A DNA stretch of 64,000 nucleotides, from the NCBI GenBank assembly GCA_947501885.1, contig CANMXN010000001.1:930001-994000 (forward strand). Direction: 5' to 3'. Below are positions 32,513 through 42,207 of this stretch, piece after piece. The DNA comes from an uncultured Sphingorhabdus sp. (GTDB lineage: Bacteria > Pseudomonadota > Alphaproteobacteria > Sphingomonadales > Sphingomonadaceae). The notes beneath the pieces are model-generated. The model made no database searches. It saw only the letters and a program-made list of their open reading frames with translations, and was not told where the DNA came from. Every line of letters begins with the position of its first letter. Position 1 is the first letter of the stretch. A program made the position numbers and the translations under genes.

Positions 32513-32598
32513 TCCGATCCATCATTCGGATATTACAAAATGTTAATTTCGGCAAATCAATAAAATTATCTACCGTAATATCCATCAGAATATTACGG
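32513..32598. promoter_or_regulatory. operator-like inverted repeats upstream of the peptide/HEAT-cupin operon
   Basis: Perfect 9-bp IR CCGTAATAT-ccatcaga-ATATTACGG at 32573-32598; shorter TCCGA-tccatcat-TCGGA followed by ATATTAC at 32513-32536; both share ATCCATCA and ATATTAC. Confidence 0.5.
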
Positions 32599-32650
32599 CG
32601 CCTCATGCCAAAATATTAACTGATAACCATGAATATAAGGAGAAGAAATT

Positions 32651-32818
32651 ATGGATTTACCAATATTAAACATCAACGAAATCCCTGATCTGGATATTGT
32701 TATTGGCACCATGGGAAGTTCAGTTAGCGAAGCTTCTAGCGCTGGTACTGGAGAATTACTGCTTATAGTGGCCACTTATTTTTGGGAAAATGCTCAATCC
32801 ATCAGCATGCTTCTTTAA
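32651..32818 (+). CDS. candidate short peptide (possible RiPP-like precursor), 55 aa
   Basis: ATG preceded by aaggagaagaaatt; MDLPILNINEIPDLDIVIGTMGSSVSEASSAGTGELLLIVATYFWENAQSISMLL; stop 2 nt before the ATG of the next gene. Absent from the supplied ORF track (below length cut-off). Confidence 0.6.
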   Translation: MDLPILNINEIPDLDIVIGTMGSSVSEASSAGTGELLLIVATYFWENAQSISMLL

Positions 32819-32820
32819 AT

Positions 32821-33810
32821 ATGCTTATCCGTCCTCAGCTTGCTCAATTTTATCAAAATAAAACTACACAAAAATCTGTAGCGCAAAATACATATCGCTC
32901 CATGCAAAAATGGAAAAATAACAATAAAGATAAGCGCTATGTCATTGCACAAGCTGAGGATGCTTCATCAGTCGATAAAGCCATTGAGATTATAAAACCA
33001 TTATATGACGACTTATCTTGGCTCTATGATATGATTTCGGGGCTTTGTAAAATCCAGCAGAATAATGTTTTTGCAAATATTGAATTACGCAGCTCTAAGA
33101 GTGGTTTCACAGAAAGTTTATTGCTGCACCAAGGCTCTAAAATTGCTCTATATTTGACGATAATTAAAAAACAAAAAAATTCCGCAGCTACATCTAGTCA
33201 CATATTTGGCCCCGATACTATCATCAACACATTGGTCAAAGCCAATAATGCAGTTCTGCAGCGCGCAACGCTGAGCAAAGATGGAAACATTAAGCGTGAT
33301 GATAAGCCTATAAATAATCATGATGGCCAATATTATGTCTATGATAATCGCCATGAGAGTATCAATATAACAGCATATGATTATGATGTTATATTGCTGC
33401 GAACCGTCTTCAAAAGAAAGGCCTATGCAAATATAGGCGCGAATAATTTACAGCTTCATCATTTCCAAGAATTTCTACCACATAGCGACAAAGCTATCAT
33501 GACCACAGCAGATGAAAGTGCATCACGTGCGCAATTCATGTTTAGCATATTACGGCAATCCCAATATAAAAAAGCTATATCCATTTTTAAGCAATGGCTC
33601 AATGAAGACCTATCCTATGATATGCGCTGGTATATTATGCGTGAATTTTTAGCATTAGATATAGAAAGTGCGTTGCCCTTACTAATAGAGATGGCTTCAA
33701 ATGATCCTCATCCAGAGGTACATCAAACAGCATCCAGCACATTACAATATATTCGCAACCAATATCCTCAATTGTTCGAGAATGAGAAGCAATATGCCAC
33801 TATCAATTAA
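32821..33810 (+). CDS. uncharacterised protein with C-terminal HEAT-like segment
   Basis: ORF with ATG at 32821 (TTG alternative at 32782); C-term YDMRWYIMREFLALDIESALPLLIEMASNDPHPEVHQTASSTLQYI is HEAT-like. Confidence 0.75.
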   Translation: MLIRPQLAQFYQNKTTQKSVAQNTYRSMQKWKNNNKDKRYVIAQAEDASSVDKAIEIIKPLYDDLSWLYDMISGLCKIQQNNVFANIELRSSKSGFTESLLLHQGSKIALYLTIIKKQKNSAATSSHIFGPDTIINTLVKANNAVLQRATLSKDGNIKRDDKPINNHDGQYYVYDNRHESINITAYDYDVILLRTVFKRKAYANIGANNLQLHHFQEFLPHSDKAIMTTADESASRAQFMFSILRQSQYKKAISIFKQWLNEDLSYDMRWYIMREFLALDIESALPLLIEMASNDPHPEVHQTASSTLQYIRNQYPQLFENEKQYATIN

Positions 33811-34690
33811 TTGCAGCCATGAAGAAAGTATCGATCTCGCAGAATGTATCGATAATATAGAGAGCCGCGGTTTTGACCCAAAAGACAAAGATAGCGTTGG
33901 ATATTCAGCTTACCAATTACGCGCGCTTTATAATAACCGCACATTTTTGAACGATATCATTATCAAGGAATTACAAAATAGGTGTCAGACACAAAATAAG
34001 GATAATAGTTATTCTGGACAATCTATCATGCTATATAGTGGCAATAATGGCATTGCGCTACGAGCAAATATTTGGCCAGGTAAAGACCATTATTTAATGC
34101 GTTCAAGCGGAGAGGCTGCTTTTTATTTTGATACACCACATGATCATAATTTTGATTTTCTCACCATCGGATATATGGGGCCGGGTTATTGGTCTGAATA
34201 TTATGAATATGATTATGAAAAAGTCACAGGCTATGTCGGCGAAAAAGTAGATTTGAGATTTATCGAGAAATCCTGCTTAAGCGAAGGCAAAATATTATTC
34301 TATCGTGCCCATAAAGATGTTCATCATCAATTGCCCGCCGATTCTTTATCAATATCATTAAATATCATGCATCAAAGTCAGGTTCAGCCATGGTATGATC
34401 AATATCATTTTGATTTAGACAATAAAAAGATAACCAAAATTTTGAACCATATTTCAGGTGAAATATTGCTACGCATTGCCGTACAAATGGTACCTGAGCA
34501 AGGCGAAGAATTGGCTCATGAATATGCAAAAAGTCATCCTAGTGATCGCATGCGCTCATCAGCATGGGATGCCTTATTATCGATCAAGAAGAATGATGAG
34601 GAACAACAAAGCTTAATTGAAGAAGCCTGCCGTAACGATAGTATGATGATACAAAAAAAAGCCCAAGCCCTCATCAAAACTATCGCATAG
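33794..34690 (+). CDS. uncharacterised cupin-like + HEAT-like protein
   Basis: ATG at 33794 overlaps previous stop by 17 nt; FYFDTPHDHNFDFLTIGYMGPGYWSEYYEYDYEKV...RAHKDVHHQLPADSLSISLNIM resembles cupin metal-binding motifs; HEAT-like C-terminus. Confidence 0.75.
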   Translation: MPLSINCSHEESIDLAECIDNIESRGFDPKDKDSVGYSAYQLRALYNNRTFLNDIIIKELQNRCQTQNKDNSYSGQSIMLYSGNNGIALRANIWPGKDHYLMRSSGEAAFYFDTPHDHNFDFLTIGYMGPGYWSEYYEYDYEKVTGYVGEKVDLRFIEKSCLSEGKILFYRAHKDVHHQLPADSLSISLNIMHQSQVQPWYDQYHFDLDNKKITKILNHISGEILLRIAVQMVPEQGEELAHEYAKSHPSDRMRSSAWDALLSIKKNDEEQQSLIEEACRNDSMMIQKKAQALIKTIA

Positions 34691-34779
34691 CTTTACTATA
34701 TATAACCTAGTTGCGCCTAATTTCATTATAATCAATATTAAACTCTTATGATTGCAATTTTTATGCATATCGATACATA

Positions 34780-35244
34780 ATGCGCATGGATATATCATCA
34801 GACACGATCATAACATTATTACAAACAGCATTAACTCCAGCCTTTTTGTTGGTCGCATTAGGCAGCCTGCTCAATCTCTTTACGGGCCGCCTCGCCCGTA
34901 TCGTTGATAGGTCGCGTATTTTGCAGCATGAATATTCCAAAACAACGGACCATGAACATCGATTGATTGTATGCGAATTGCGTGATCTGGAAAAACGCAT
35001 TTCTATCGTCAACCGCTCTATCGGTCTCGGCGTCTTAAGTGCCATAACAGTATGCGTTTTAATCAGCCTATTATTTGCAATGGGCTTTGGTCAATTTGAT
35101 CTAAGCATCTATGTCAGTGCATCATTTGTTATCGCTATGATATTAATGGCAGCATCATTGATTATGTTCCTTCGCGAAGTTAATTATGCAATTGTCAACC
35201 TACATATCCGTGAAGAATTTTTAGAGCTTCCTGAAAAAGAATAA
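34780..35244 (+). CDS. DUF2721 domain membrane protein
   Basis: LLQTALTPAFLLVALGSLLNLFTGRLARIVDRSRIL. Confidence 0.85.
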   Translation: MRMDISSDTIITLLQTALTPAFLLVALGSLLNLFTGRLARIVDRSRILQHEYSKTTDHEHRLIVCELRDLEKRISIVNRSIGLGVLSAITVCVLISLLFAMGFGQFDLSIYVSASFVIAMILMAASLIMFLREVNYAIVNLHIREEFLELPEKE

Positions 35245-35277
35245 ACGCCTCATATTATCAGTTAATCTAAGGCGTTT
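35243..35277. terminator. hairpin between convergent genes
   Basis: AAACGCCT...AGGCGTTT perfect 8-bp stem. Confidence 0.55.
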
Positions 35278-35295
35278 AATAATTAGATCAATCAA

Positions 35296-36936
35296 TTATT
35301 TGCCAACCGATGCTTTATATGTTGGTGCTTTGCGTGCCTTGGTTAGTTGTTCAAAGGCATATCCCGCCTTAATTACATTATGATCATGCCATTTACGACC
35401 TATAAAGCTGATACCAATAGGCAATTCATTTAAATATCCCATAGGGACTGTAATATGCGGATACCCCGCTACCGCAGCCCAATTACTCGCGCTTGGGCCT
35501 GAATAATTATCGCCCTTACCAAGCGTTGATAACCATGCTGGCCCGTTGCTGGGCTGTAACATTAAGTCAGCATTATATAATGATAATATCCCATCAATGC
35601 CTTTTCGGCCCGCTAAGTCTAATGATTTAGCTCTTGCAGCCGCATAACCTGGGTCATCGACACCACCAGTTGCCTCTGCTTGATCAAAGATTTCTTGCCC
35701 GAAATGCTGCAATTCTCTATCCGCATTAGCATTATTAAAGGCGATTAAGTCTGCCAATGTTTTATGCGGAACTAGACTATCTGGCAGGCCTTGCAGATAT
35801 AAAGCCATATCGCTTTTCAATTCTGTTAGCAGAACGAAATATTCAGCTTCTCCTAGTCCATCATATCCCGTGATTGTGTCTTTGGCTTCTATGATTGTCG
35901 CCCCTGCGGTCTTAATCTTATCAACCATCTTCATAAAATATGCTATATGCTCGTCATTACTACCCAAGCGATCCATTGGCACCACAAGCCGCAGCCCACG
36001 CAATCCATCCGCGCTCAAGCCCGCTGTGAAATCACCGCGCCATTTGTCAGCATCTTTTGTATAAGGGTCCTTAGGGTCACTACCAGCCATTGCGCTTAAC
36101 ATCATTGCTGCATCCCGTACATTACGCGTCATAGGGCCTGCTGTATCCTGACTACGGCTAATCGGCACAACATGGGTACGTGACACCATTCCAACCGTTG
36201 GTTTAATCCCAACCAGCCCATTTATTGCTGCAGGGCATGTTACTGATCCATCAGTTTCTGTACCCACTGTACCTGCTGCCAAACTTGCAGCAGCGGCGGC
36301 TCCGCTGCCGCTAGAAGAACCACAGCTATTTCGGTCTAAAGCATATGGATTCTTAACCAATCCACCGACACTGCTCCATCCGCTTGTACTATTGGTCGAT
36401 CGAATATTAGCCCATTGCGATAAATTTGCTTTACCCAAAATTACTGCGCCCGATCGACGCAAGCCTGTCACTAAGGGTGCATCACGATTGGTAATATTAT
36501 TAATCAATGCAAATGAACCCGCAGTTGTTGGAACATTGCCAGCCACTTCGATATTATCTTTCACCACGATGGGAACGCCATGCAACGGACCACGCATTTT
36601 ACCAGCAGCTAATTCTTCATCAAGTTTTTTGGCTTGCTCTAATGCATCAGGCATCGTTGCAATAATAGAATTAAGCGTCGGGCCACTATTATCAATGTTT
36701 TCAATTCGATCTAAATAAGCCTGCGTCACGGCTACACTTGTCGTCCGACCGTCTTTTATTGCGACTGCAATATCACTCAGCGACATTTCAACAATATCAA
36801 TATTGCTTTGTTCATTACCAATATCTTGCATAGAATATGCTGGGTAAGATGGATGCATGAATAGCACGCAGCATGACAATAATGCTGATTTTTTCCATTG
36901 TGCTTTTAAATTTCTCATTTGCATCTCTCTTTTCAT
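35296..36936 (-). CDS. amidase signature family protein (exported)
   Basis: GVPIVVKDNIEVAGNVPTTAGS, GSSSGSGAAAAASLAAGTVGTETDGSVTCPAA; N-terminal signal peptide. Confidence 0.94.
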   Translation of the reverse strand: MKREMQMRNLKAQWKKSALLSCCVLFMHPSYPAYSMQDIGNEQSNIDIVEMSLSDIAVAIKDGRTTSVAVTQAYLDRIENIDNSGPTLNSIIATMPDALEQAKKLDEELAAGKMRGPLHGVPIVVKDNIEVAGNVPTTAGSFALINNITNRDAPLVTGLRRSGAVILGKANLSQWANIRSTNSTSGWSSVGGLVKNPYALDRNSCGSSSGSGAAAAASLAAGTVGTETDGSVTCPAAINGLVGIKPTVGMVSRTHVVPISRSQDTAGPMTRNVRDAAMMLSAMAGSDPKDPYTKDADKWRGDFTAGLSADGLRGLRLVVPMDRLGSNDEHIAYFMKMVDKIKTAGATIIEAKDTITGYDGLGEAEYFVLLTELKSDMALYLQGLPDSLVPHKTLADLIAFNNANADRELQHFGQEIFDQAEATGGVDDPGYAAARAKSLDLAGRKGIDGILSLYNADLMLQPSNGPAWLSTLGKGDNYSGPSASNWAAVAGYPHITVPMGYLNELPIGISFIGRKWHDHNVIKAGYAFEQLTKARKAPTYKASVGK

Positions 36937-36937
36937 T

Positions 36938-37756
36938 CTAATCTATATTTTTCTTACTTAACTGGGCCAATTCAACACCACGATCACGCGCTGCTTTCAC
37001 TGTATTTTTCACAAGATGCTCTAACGCTCCCTCATTATCCAGCACATTCAATCCAGCAGCTGTAGTTCCGGCCTTGCTTGTTACTTTTGCTGCTAATTCG
37101 CTAGGACTATCGGTAGAGAGAGATGCCAAATCTGATGCACCATCAACCATCATTGTAGCAAGGCGCATCGCTTGCTTTTCTTCCATACCCAGATCAACCG
37201 CTGCTAATGCTAATGCATCAATAAAGCGGTAAAGATAAGCAGGACCAGATCCTGCCATTGCGGTTACGATATTAATATGTTCATCATTATCACCCCACTC
37301 AACCATACCTAATGGGGCAAGAATAGTATCTATGAATTGTTTATGAGTAGCGGAAATATCTCCACCAAATAATCCGATGGGTGATTTGCCAAATTCAATT
37401 GCCAAATTGGGCATCATGCGTACAATGCTATTTTGCGGAAAGTGGTTTTGTAAATCAACCAACTCTATCCCTGCCAAAATAGAAATAATGATTGTCTTTT
37501 CAGAAATCACAGAGCGTATATCTTCTGCTAAATTATCAAGCATTTGTGGTTTAATACCAATGATTAGCATATCTGCTATATCACCAAAATCAGCAGCACT
37601 CGCATAAACATGAACACCTTGCGGCATAGCACGTTTGCTTGGGCTGATGACATGAAAATACCGTCCTGCCACACCTTTGTTTATCCAACCGCGCAAAATC
37701 GCTCCGCCCATATTACCACAGCCGAAAAAGAGTGTTTTTGCAGGGAAATCTATCAT
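36938..37756 (-). CDS. proC: pyrroline-5-carboxylate reductase
   Basis: FFGCGNMGGAILRGWI, MVDGASDLA...KVTSKAGTTAAGLNVL. Confidence 0.95.
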   Translation of the reverse strand: MIDFPAKTLFFGCGNMGGAILRGWINKGVAGRYFHVISPSKRAMPQGVHVYASAADFGDIADMLIIGIKPQMLDNLAEDIRSVISEKTIIISILAGIELVDLQNHFPQNSIVRMMPNLAIEFGKSPIGLFGGDISATHKQFIDTILAPLGMVEWGDNDEHINIVTAMAGSGPAYLYRFIDALALAAVDLGMEEKQAMRLATMMVDGASDLASLSTDSPSELAAKVTSKAGTTAAGLNVLDNEGALEHLVKNTVKAARDRGVELAQLSKKNID

Positions 37757-38577
37757 AGCATGTCTCTCACTATGCATTGTGATGGATTACAGGCACTATC
37801 CTTGCGCCACGATTTGCAATAGCGCAAATTCACCACCAAAGCATTGGGATGCGTCCCCAAATCATTTGAAACAACCCGCTGAGCATCAGCACGTGCACGG
37901 TTTAAAATATCGGCAGGTATATCATCATCATGATAAATTATATCTGCCTCTCCCAACAAGCGCGCAGCATTTATTGTCAAATCATCAGCCTGTTCAGATT
38001 TCAAACATATCGTCTCAACGCGGTTACGATAATCATTATCACCCTCAGCTATCCAAGTCTCAACATTATCAGCACTTTGAGAAGAAAAAGGATCAAGGTC
38101 TGCACCTTGTTGGAGCGCATTATCAATAGCACGTCGGCGCTGCGATGCATCTTGCCACCGTGCTTTAATGGCCGCACGCCCCTCGAATAACCCTCTCGCA
38201 AGTTCACCCAAATTTTGTGGCAGAATTTGCTCCAAGCGTTGGCGAATGGCTTTAGCAAGGCCCGCCGATGCGCCGCCCGTTCCCACAGCAATGAGTATAG
38301 GGTCCCGATCTATCACGGCTGGCGTTGTAAACTCACAATGCTTAGGCCGATCAACCACATTGACCAATAAGCCTAATGATTTCAGATGATCGGCCATTTT
38401 AATTGCTTGGCTCTCATCTTCTATTGCAACAAATGCGATTTTTGCCTCATTCGCCTTACCAGTGCAAATTGCACCACTGCGCTCAATAAAGCGTTTTTTC
38501 GCATCATAAGCATCACCCTCACCAACCAGCAGAACTTTTCGTCCGCTCATATTCACGAATATGGGTAATTGCTTCAT
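37753..38577 (-). CDS. precorrin-2 dehydrogenase/sirohydrochlorin ferrochelatase (CysG N-terminal type) with vestigial SUMT-like tail
   Basis: LPIFVNMSGRKVLLVGEGDAYDAKKRF..., GTGGASAGLAKAIRQRLEQILP; tail LTINAARLLGEADIIYHDDDIPADILNRARADAQRV resembles first helices of SUMT. Confidence 0.85.
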   Translation of the reverse strand: MKQLPIFVNMSGRKVLLVGEGDAYDAKKRFIERSGAICTGKANEAKIAFVAIEDESQAIKMADHLKSLGLLVNVVDRPKHCEFTTPAVIDRDPILIAVGTGGASAGLAKAIRQRLEQILPQNLGELARGLFEGRAAIKARWQDASQRRRAIDNALQQGADLDPFSSQSADNVETWIAEGDNDYRNRVETICLKSEQADDLTINAARLLGEADIIYHDDDIPADILNRARADAQRVVSNDLGTHPNALVVNLRYCKSWRKDSACNPSQCIVRDML

Positions 38578-38581
38578 ATTC

Positions 38582-39841
38582 TCAATCTAGCCAGTCTGGG
38601 ACTTGTTCCGCCGCTAATATTGTTTCAGGCTCAATACGATTAGCGACGATAGCATATTTATCACCATCGACCATAACCTCTGGTACCAATGGCCTACTAT
38701 TATATGTGCTCGCCATAGTCGCGCCATAAGCACCAGCAGTTCGAAATATAGCCAGATCACCAGCTTCTACAGTATCAATCTCACGCCCCATAGCAAAAGT
38801 ATCGCCCGTCTCACAAACTGGCCCAGCAATATTCGCCATCATCTTATGACCATTGGGCCGTACCGCAGCAAAATCATGAAAGGCATCATATAGTGAAGGG
38901 CGTGCAAGATCATTCATCGCCGCATCAACAATGACAAAGGGGTTTATCTTGGCAGGCTTCACACGGATTACACGGGTTAATAACACCCCTGCGTTCGCGG
39001 GAATGACACGGCCAGGTTCAAACATGAGCCTTACACCCCAATCCTTGGTGACACGCGCAATCATGTCCCCATAATCCATTGGACTAGGATAGGCCTCACC
39101 CTCTTTATGCGGCACTCCAAGGCCGCCCCCTAGATCAACATGAGTTATTATATGACCATTGCCGCGCAATTGCGCAATCAAAGCCCCAATTTTTTCAAAA
39201 GCGGTCTCAAGCGGTTCTAACTTGCCCAATTGGCTACCAATATGTACCGCAACACCGCGCAGGTTCATCCCATCCAAAGACGCAAGACGATCAAATATTG
39301 CAGGCGCTTCATCGATAGCGACGCCAAATTTATTCTCTGCTTTTCCCGTCGATATTTTCGCATGTGTTTGCGCATCAACATCGGGGTTAATCCGTAAAGT
39401 CGCAGAAGCTTGCTGCCCCATAGCATGAGCAACCGATGCTAATTCTTCGCCTTCAGGTTCCGATTCAATATTAAATTGGCCAATATTATGCCTCAACCCT
39501 TGGCGCATTTCCTCTTGAGTTTTACCAACACCTGAAAAAATAATATCCTCAGGCGGCATACCAGCGGCTAAAGCACGCTCCATTTCACCGCCCGACACTA
39601 CATCAGCGCCATAGCCTTCATTGGCCATAATCTTTAAGACAGCAAGATTTGGATTGGCTTTAATAGCAAAGGCAAGGTGCGGATTATCAAGCTTTGACAA
39701 ACCATCACGGAACACTCGCGCATGCCGTTCTAATGTAGCACGCGAATAAATATAAACTGGAGAAGCTACCTCTTGCGCTATCCGCGTCAAAGGCACATCT
39801 TCAGCATATATCTCGCCATTTTTTAATTGGAAATGATCCAT
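38582..39841 (-). CDS. lysA: diaminopimelate decarboxylase
   Basis: FAIKANPNLAVLKIMANEGYGADVVSGGE; HIGSQL; GGGLGVPH. Confidence 0.96.
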   Translation of the reverse strand: MDHFQLKNGEIYAEDVPLTRIAQEVASPVYIYSRATLERHARVFRDGLSKLDNPHLAFAIKANPNLAVLKIMANEGYGADVVSGGEMERALAAGMPPEDIIFSGVGKTQEEMRQGLRHNIGQFNIESEPEGEELASVAHAMGQQASATLRINPDVDAQTHAKISTGKAENKFGVAIDEAPAIFDRLASLDGMNLRGVAVHIGSQLGKLEPLETAFEKIGALIAQLRGNGHIITHVDLGGGLGVPHKEGEAYPSPMDYGDMIARVTKDWGVRLMFEPGRVIPANAGVLLTRVIRVKPAKINPFVIVDAAMNDLARPSLYDAFHDFAAVRPNGHKMMANIAGPVCETGDTFAMGREIDTVEAGDLAIFRTAGAYGATMASTYNSRPLVPEVMVDGDKYAIVANRIEPETILAAEQVPDWLD

Positions 39842-39867
39842 ATAATATTCTCAAATTTAAAGGGGGA

Positions 39868-40227
39868 TTATTTACCAGAAGGGTCGTTGGAGCTATCCTG
39901 TTGCAAACTGGTTATATCCGAATTGATTTGCGGTTCGAGCGGGTCCAAATCATCAGGAATTTCAGAGGTAATAGACTCTGGTGGCAGGTCAAATGGGTCT
40001 TCCTCACGAACGGTCGAACGACTCAGTATTTCAGCTTCTCGGCTTGGCCGTGCTTGCACATTGGTAAGCAATAGGCTCTCAGCTGATTGTTCCTGTGTTT
40101 GCGCATAGGCTTTTACAGGAAGTTTGTTCCCTGCACGAGGCACTAAATCCCCTTGTGCACCACAAGCAGAACATAGTAGCAAAACACTGATCATAGAAAA
40201 TTTTAGCGATGATTTCATAGTCCGCAT
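39868..40227 (-). CDS. small lipoprotein, LptM-like motif
   Basis: Lipobox [16 protein letters not shown] (CGxxGxLxxP) between argH and lysA. Confidence 0.7.
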   Translation of the reverse strand: MRTMKSSLKFSMISVLLLCSACGAQGDLVPRAGNKLPVKAYAQTQEQSAESLLLTNVQARPSREAEILSRSTVREEDPFDLPPESITSEIPDDLDPLEPQINSDITSLQQDSSNDPSGK

Positions 40228-41624
40228 TCCTTCTTTGCTGCCTGTATCATCTCTCTTACGCGATTTGGCGCTGTTCCGCCATAGCTTGTTCGACTGCTTA
40301 CCGATCCTTCAACCGATAAATCTGGCAAAGTGACTCCATCTATACGCGAATCGATAGATTTCAGCGTTTCGGATGATATTTGTGAAAGCTCAATCTGCTG
40401 CGCCTCACAATGAGCAACGGCCGCCCCTGTAATATGGTGTGCTTCTCGAAATGGGATATTCAAGTCACGCACCAACCAATCGGCCAAATCAGTCGCAGTA
40501 GAGAAACCGCTATTTGCGCCTTTGCGCATATTATCTGCATTGACTGTTAATGTTTCAATCATCCCGCTCATCGATATGATGCATAACCCGAACAAATCAT
40601 GTGCTTCAAATACAGGAGGCTTATCATTTTGCATATCTTTGGAATAGGCTAGCGGAAGCCCTTTCATCACCATCATAAGTGCATTAAGTTGCCCCGTAAT
40701 CCGGCCACTATGCCCACGAACCAATTCGGCAGCATCAGGGTTACGCTTCTGCGGCATAATCGATGAACCAGTAGACCATTGATCCGACATGCTGACAAAG
40801 CCATAGGGTTGTGACGCCCAAATAATAATCTCCTCGGCCATGCGTGATAAATGCAGTGCAGATTGTGATGCTGCACTGAGATAATCCAAAGCAAAGTCTC
40901 TATCAGAAACTGCATCTAAGCTATTGCTCATAGGCCCATCAAACCCTAGTGAAATTGCGGTCATATCGCGGTCCAGATCAAACCCAGTTCCAGCCAATGC
41001 GGCACTTCCTAATGGCGACATGTTCAGCCTATCACGTGCAGATTGGAACCGATCAACATCACGGCGCAACATTTCATAATAGGCCATGAAATGATGCCCT
41101 AAGCTTACAGGTTGCGCGACTTGAAGATGTGTAAAGCCGGGCAATATTACATCAATATTTTCTTCTGCACGCCCTATAATCGTGCATTGTAACATATGGA
41201 GCGATGCTAGCACTTCATCTATGGCATCGCGCACCCAAAGCCGAAACGCAGTAGCAACCTGATCATTGCGCGAACGAGCGGTATGAAGTCGGCCCGCAGT
41301 AGGGCCGATAATCTCCGTGAGCCGCTTTTCAATTGTCATGTGAATATCTTCGAGCATGAGATCAACGGGAACACCATTCTCAGAAAATTCTTCAAATATC
41401 TGTTCTAATCCGACAATGATCTTATTCGCATCATCACTCTCAATAATATCTTGTTTAGCGAGCATTTTTACATGCGCTAATGATCCTTGAATATCCTGTT
41501 TCCATAAACGCTTGTCGAATGGAATAGATGCATTTATCTCTTGCATAACCGACGAAGGTCCGCCAGCAAAACGGCCGCCCCACATAGCATTGGAATCAGA
41601 TATGCGCTTATTAATGATAATCAT
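40215..41624 (-). CDS. argH: argininosuccinate lyase
   Basis: [45 protein letters not shown] at 41624 (or 41585). Confidence 0.95.
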   Translation of the reverse strand: MIIINKRISDSNAMWGGRFAGGPSSVMQEINASIPFDKRLWKQDIQGSLAHVKMLAKQDIIESDDANKIIVGLEQIFEEFSENGVPVDLMLEDIHMTIEKRLTEIIGPTAGRLHTARSRNDQVATAFRLWVRDAIDEVLASLHMLQCTIIGRAEENIDVILPGFTHLQVAQPVSLGHHFMAYYEMLRRDVDRFQSARDRLNMSPLGSAALAGTGFDLDRDMTAISLGFDGPMSNSLDAVSDRDFALDYLSAASQSALHLSRMAEEIIIWASQPYGFVSMSDQWSTGSSIMPQKRNPDAAELVRGHSGRITGQLNALMMVMKGLPLAYSKDMQNDKPPVFEAHDLFGLCIISMSGMIETLTVNADNMRKGANSGFSTATDLADWLVRDLNIPFREAHHITGAAVAHCEAQQIELSQISSETLKSIDSRIDGVTLPDLSVEGSVSSRTSYGGTAPNRVREMIQAAKKECGL

Positions 41625-42207
41625 CCTTTTCTTACTTACAGCTTGCGATAGTGAATCTGCTGCGCCAGCGCAAGCAGACAGCGACAAAAGTCTTAAAAAA
41701 GATAACGTCACGGCCGAAGATATTATCTTTGAGAATGTTGACCTAGAAAGCGCCAATGGCCTTAATGCACGTCTAATGTATGATTATAATGGCACACCAA
41801 TGCCAACGGATAGTTTTAGAGCGCCCGATGGCTCTTCATTGACATTAGAACGCTATAAAGGACGGCCAATTTTACTCAATTTATGGGCGACCTTTTGTGT
41901 ACCTTGCCGTGTAGAGATGCCTACATTGGATAATCTCGCCGCGATCGAAGAAGGTAATATTAGCGTAATTACTGTGTCTCAAGATTTAACAGGCCGCGAA
42001 GTGGTTTCCCCTTATTTTGAACGCTATGGCTTCCAAAATATCCAAGCTTTCACCGATAGACCCAATGCGCTGCTCCGCGCCGTTGGCGAAGTTGGCCTAC
42101 CCGCCACCATATTATATGATAGTGAAGGCAAAGAAGTTTGGCGCGTGGTCGGCGGTTTAGAATGGGACGATGAAACAGTAGCCGAGTTAATCAGGCAAGC
42201 ACGTTGA
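41602..42207 (+). CDS. TlpA-like thioredoxin lipoprotein
   Basis: [17 protein letters not shown] lipobox; [22 protein letters not shown]. Confidence 0.9.
   Translation: MRLLMIIILFLLTACDSESAAPAQADSDKSLKKDNVTAEDIIFENVDLESANGLNARLMYDYNGTPMPTDSFRAPDGSSLTLERYKGRPILLNLWATFCVPCRVEMPTLDNLAAIEEGNISVITVSQDLTGREVVSPYFERYGFQNIQAFTDRPNALLRAVGEVGLPATILYDSEGKEVWRVVGGLEWDDETVAELIRQAR

Noticed and set aside
32573-32598. Reading the perfect inverted repeat as a terminator
   Set aside because: Lies upstream of both divergent genes, AT-rich stem, no T-run in either direction.
34780-35244. DUF2721 membrane protein as the exporter of the peptide system
   Set aside because: About 90 nt gap and the family is common as a stand-alone gene; no evidence for linkage.
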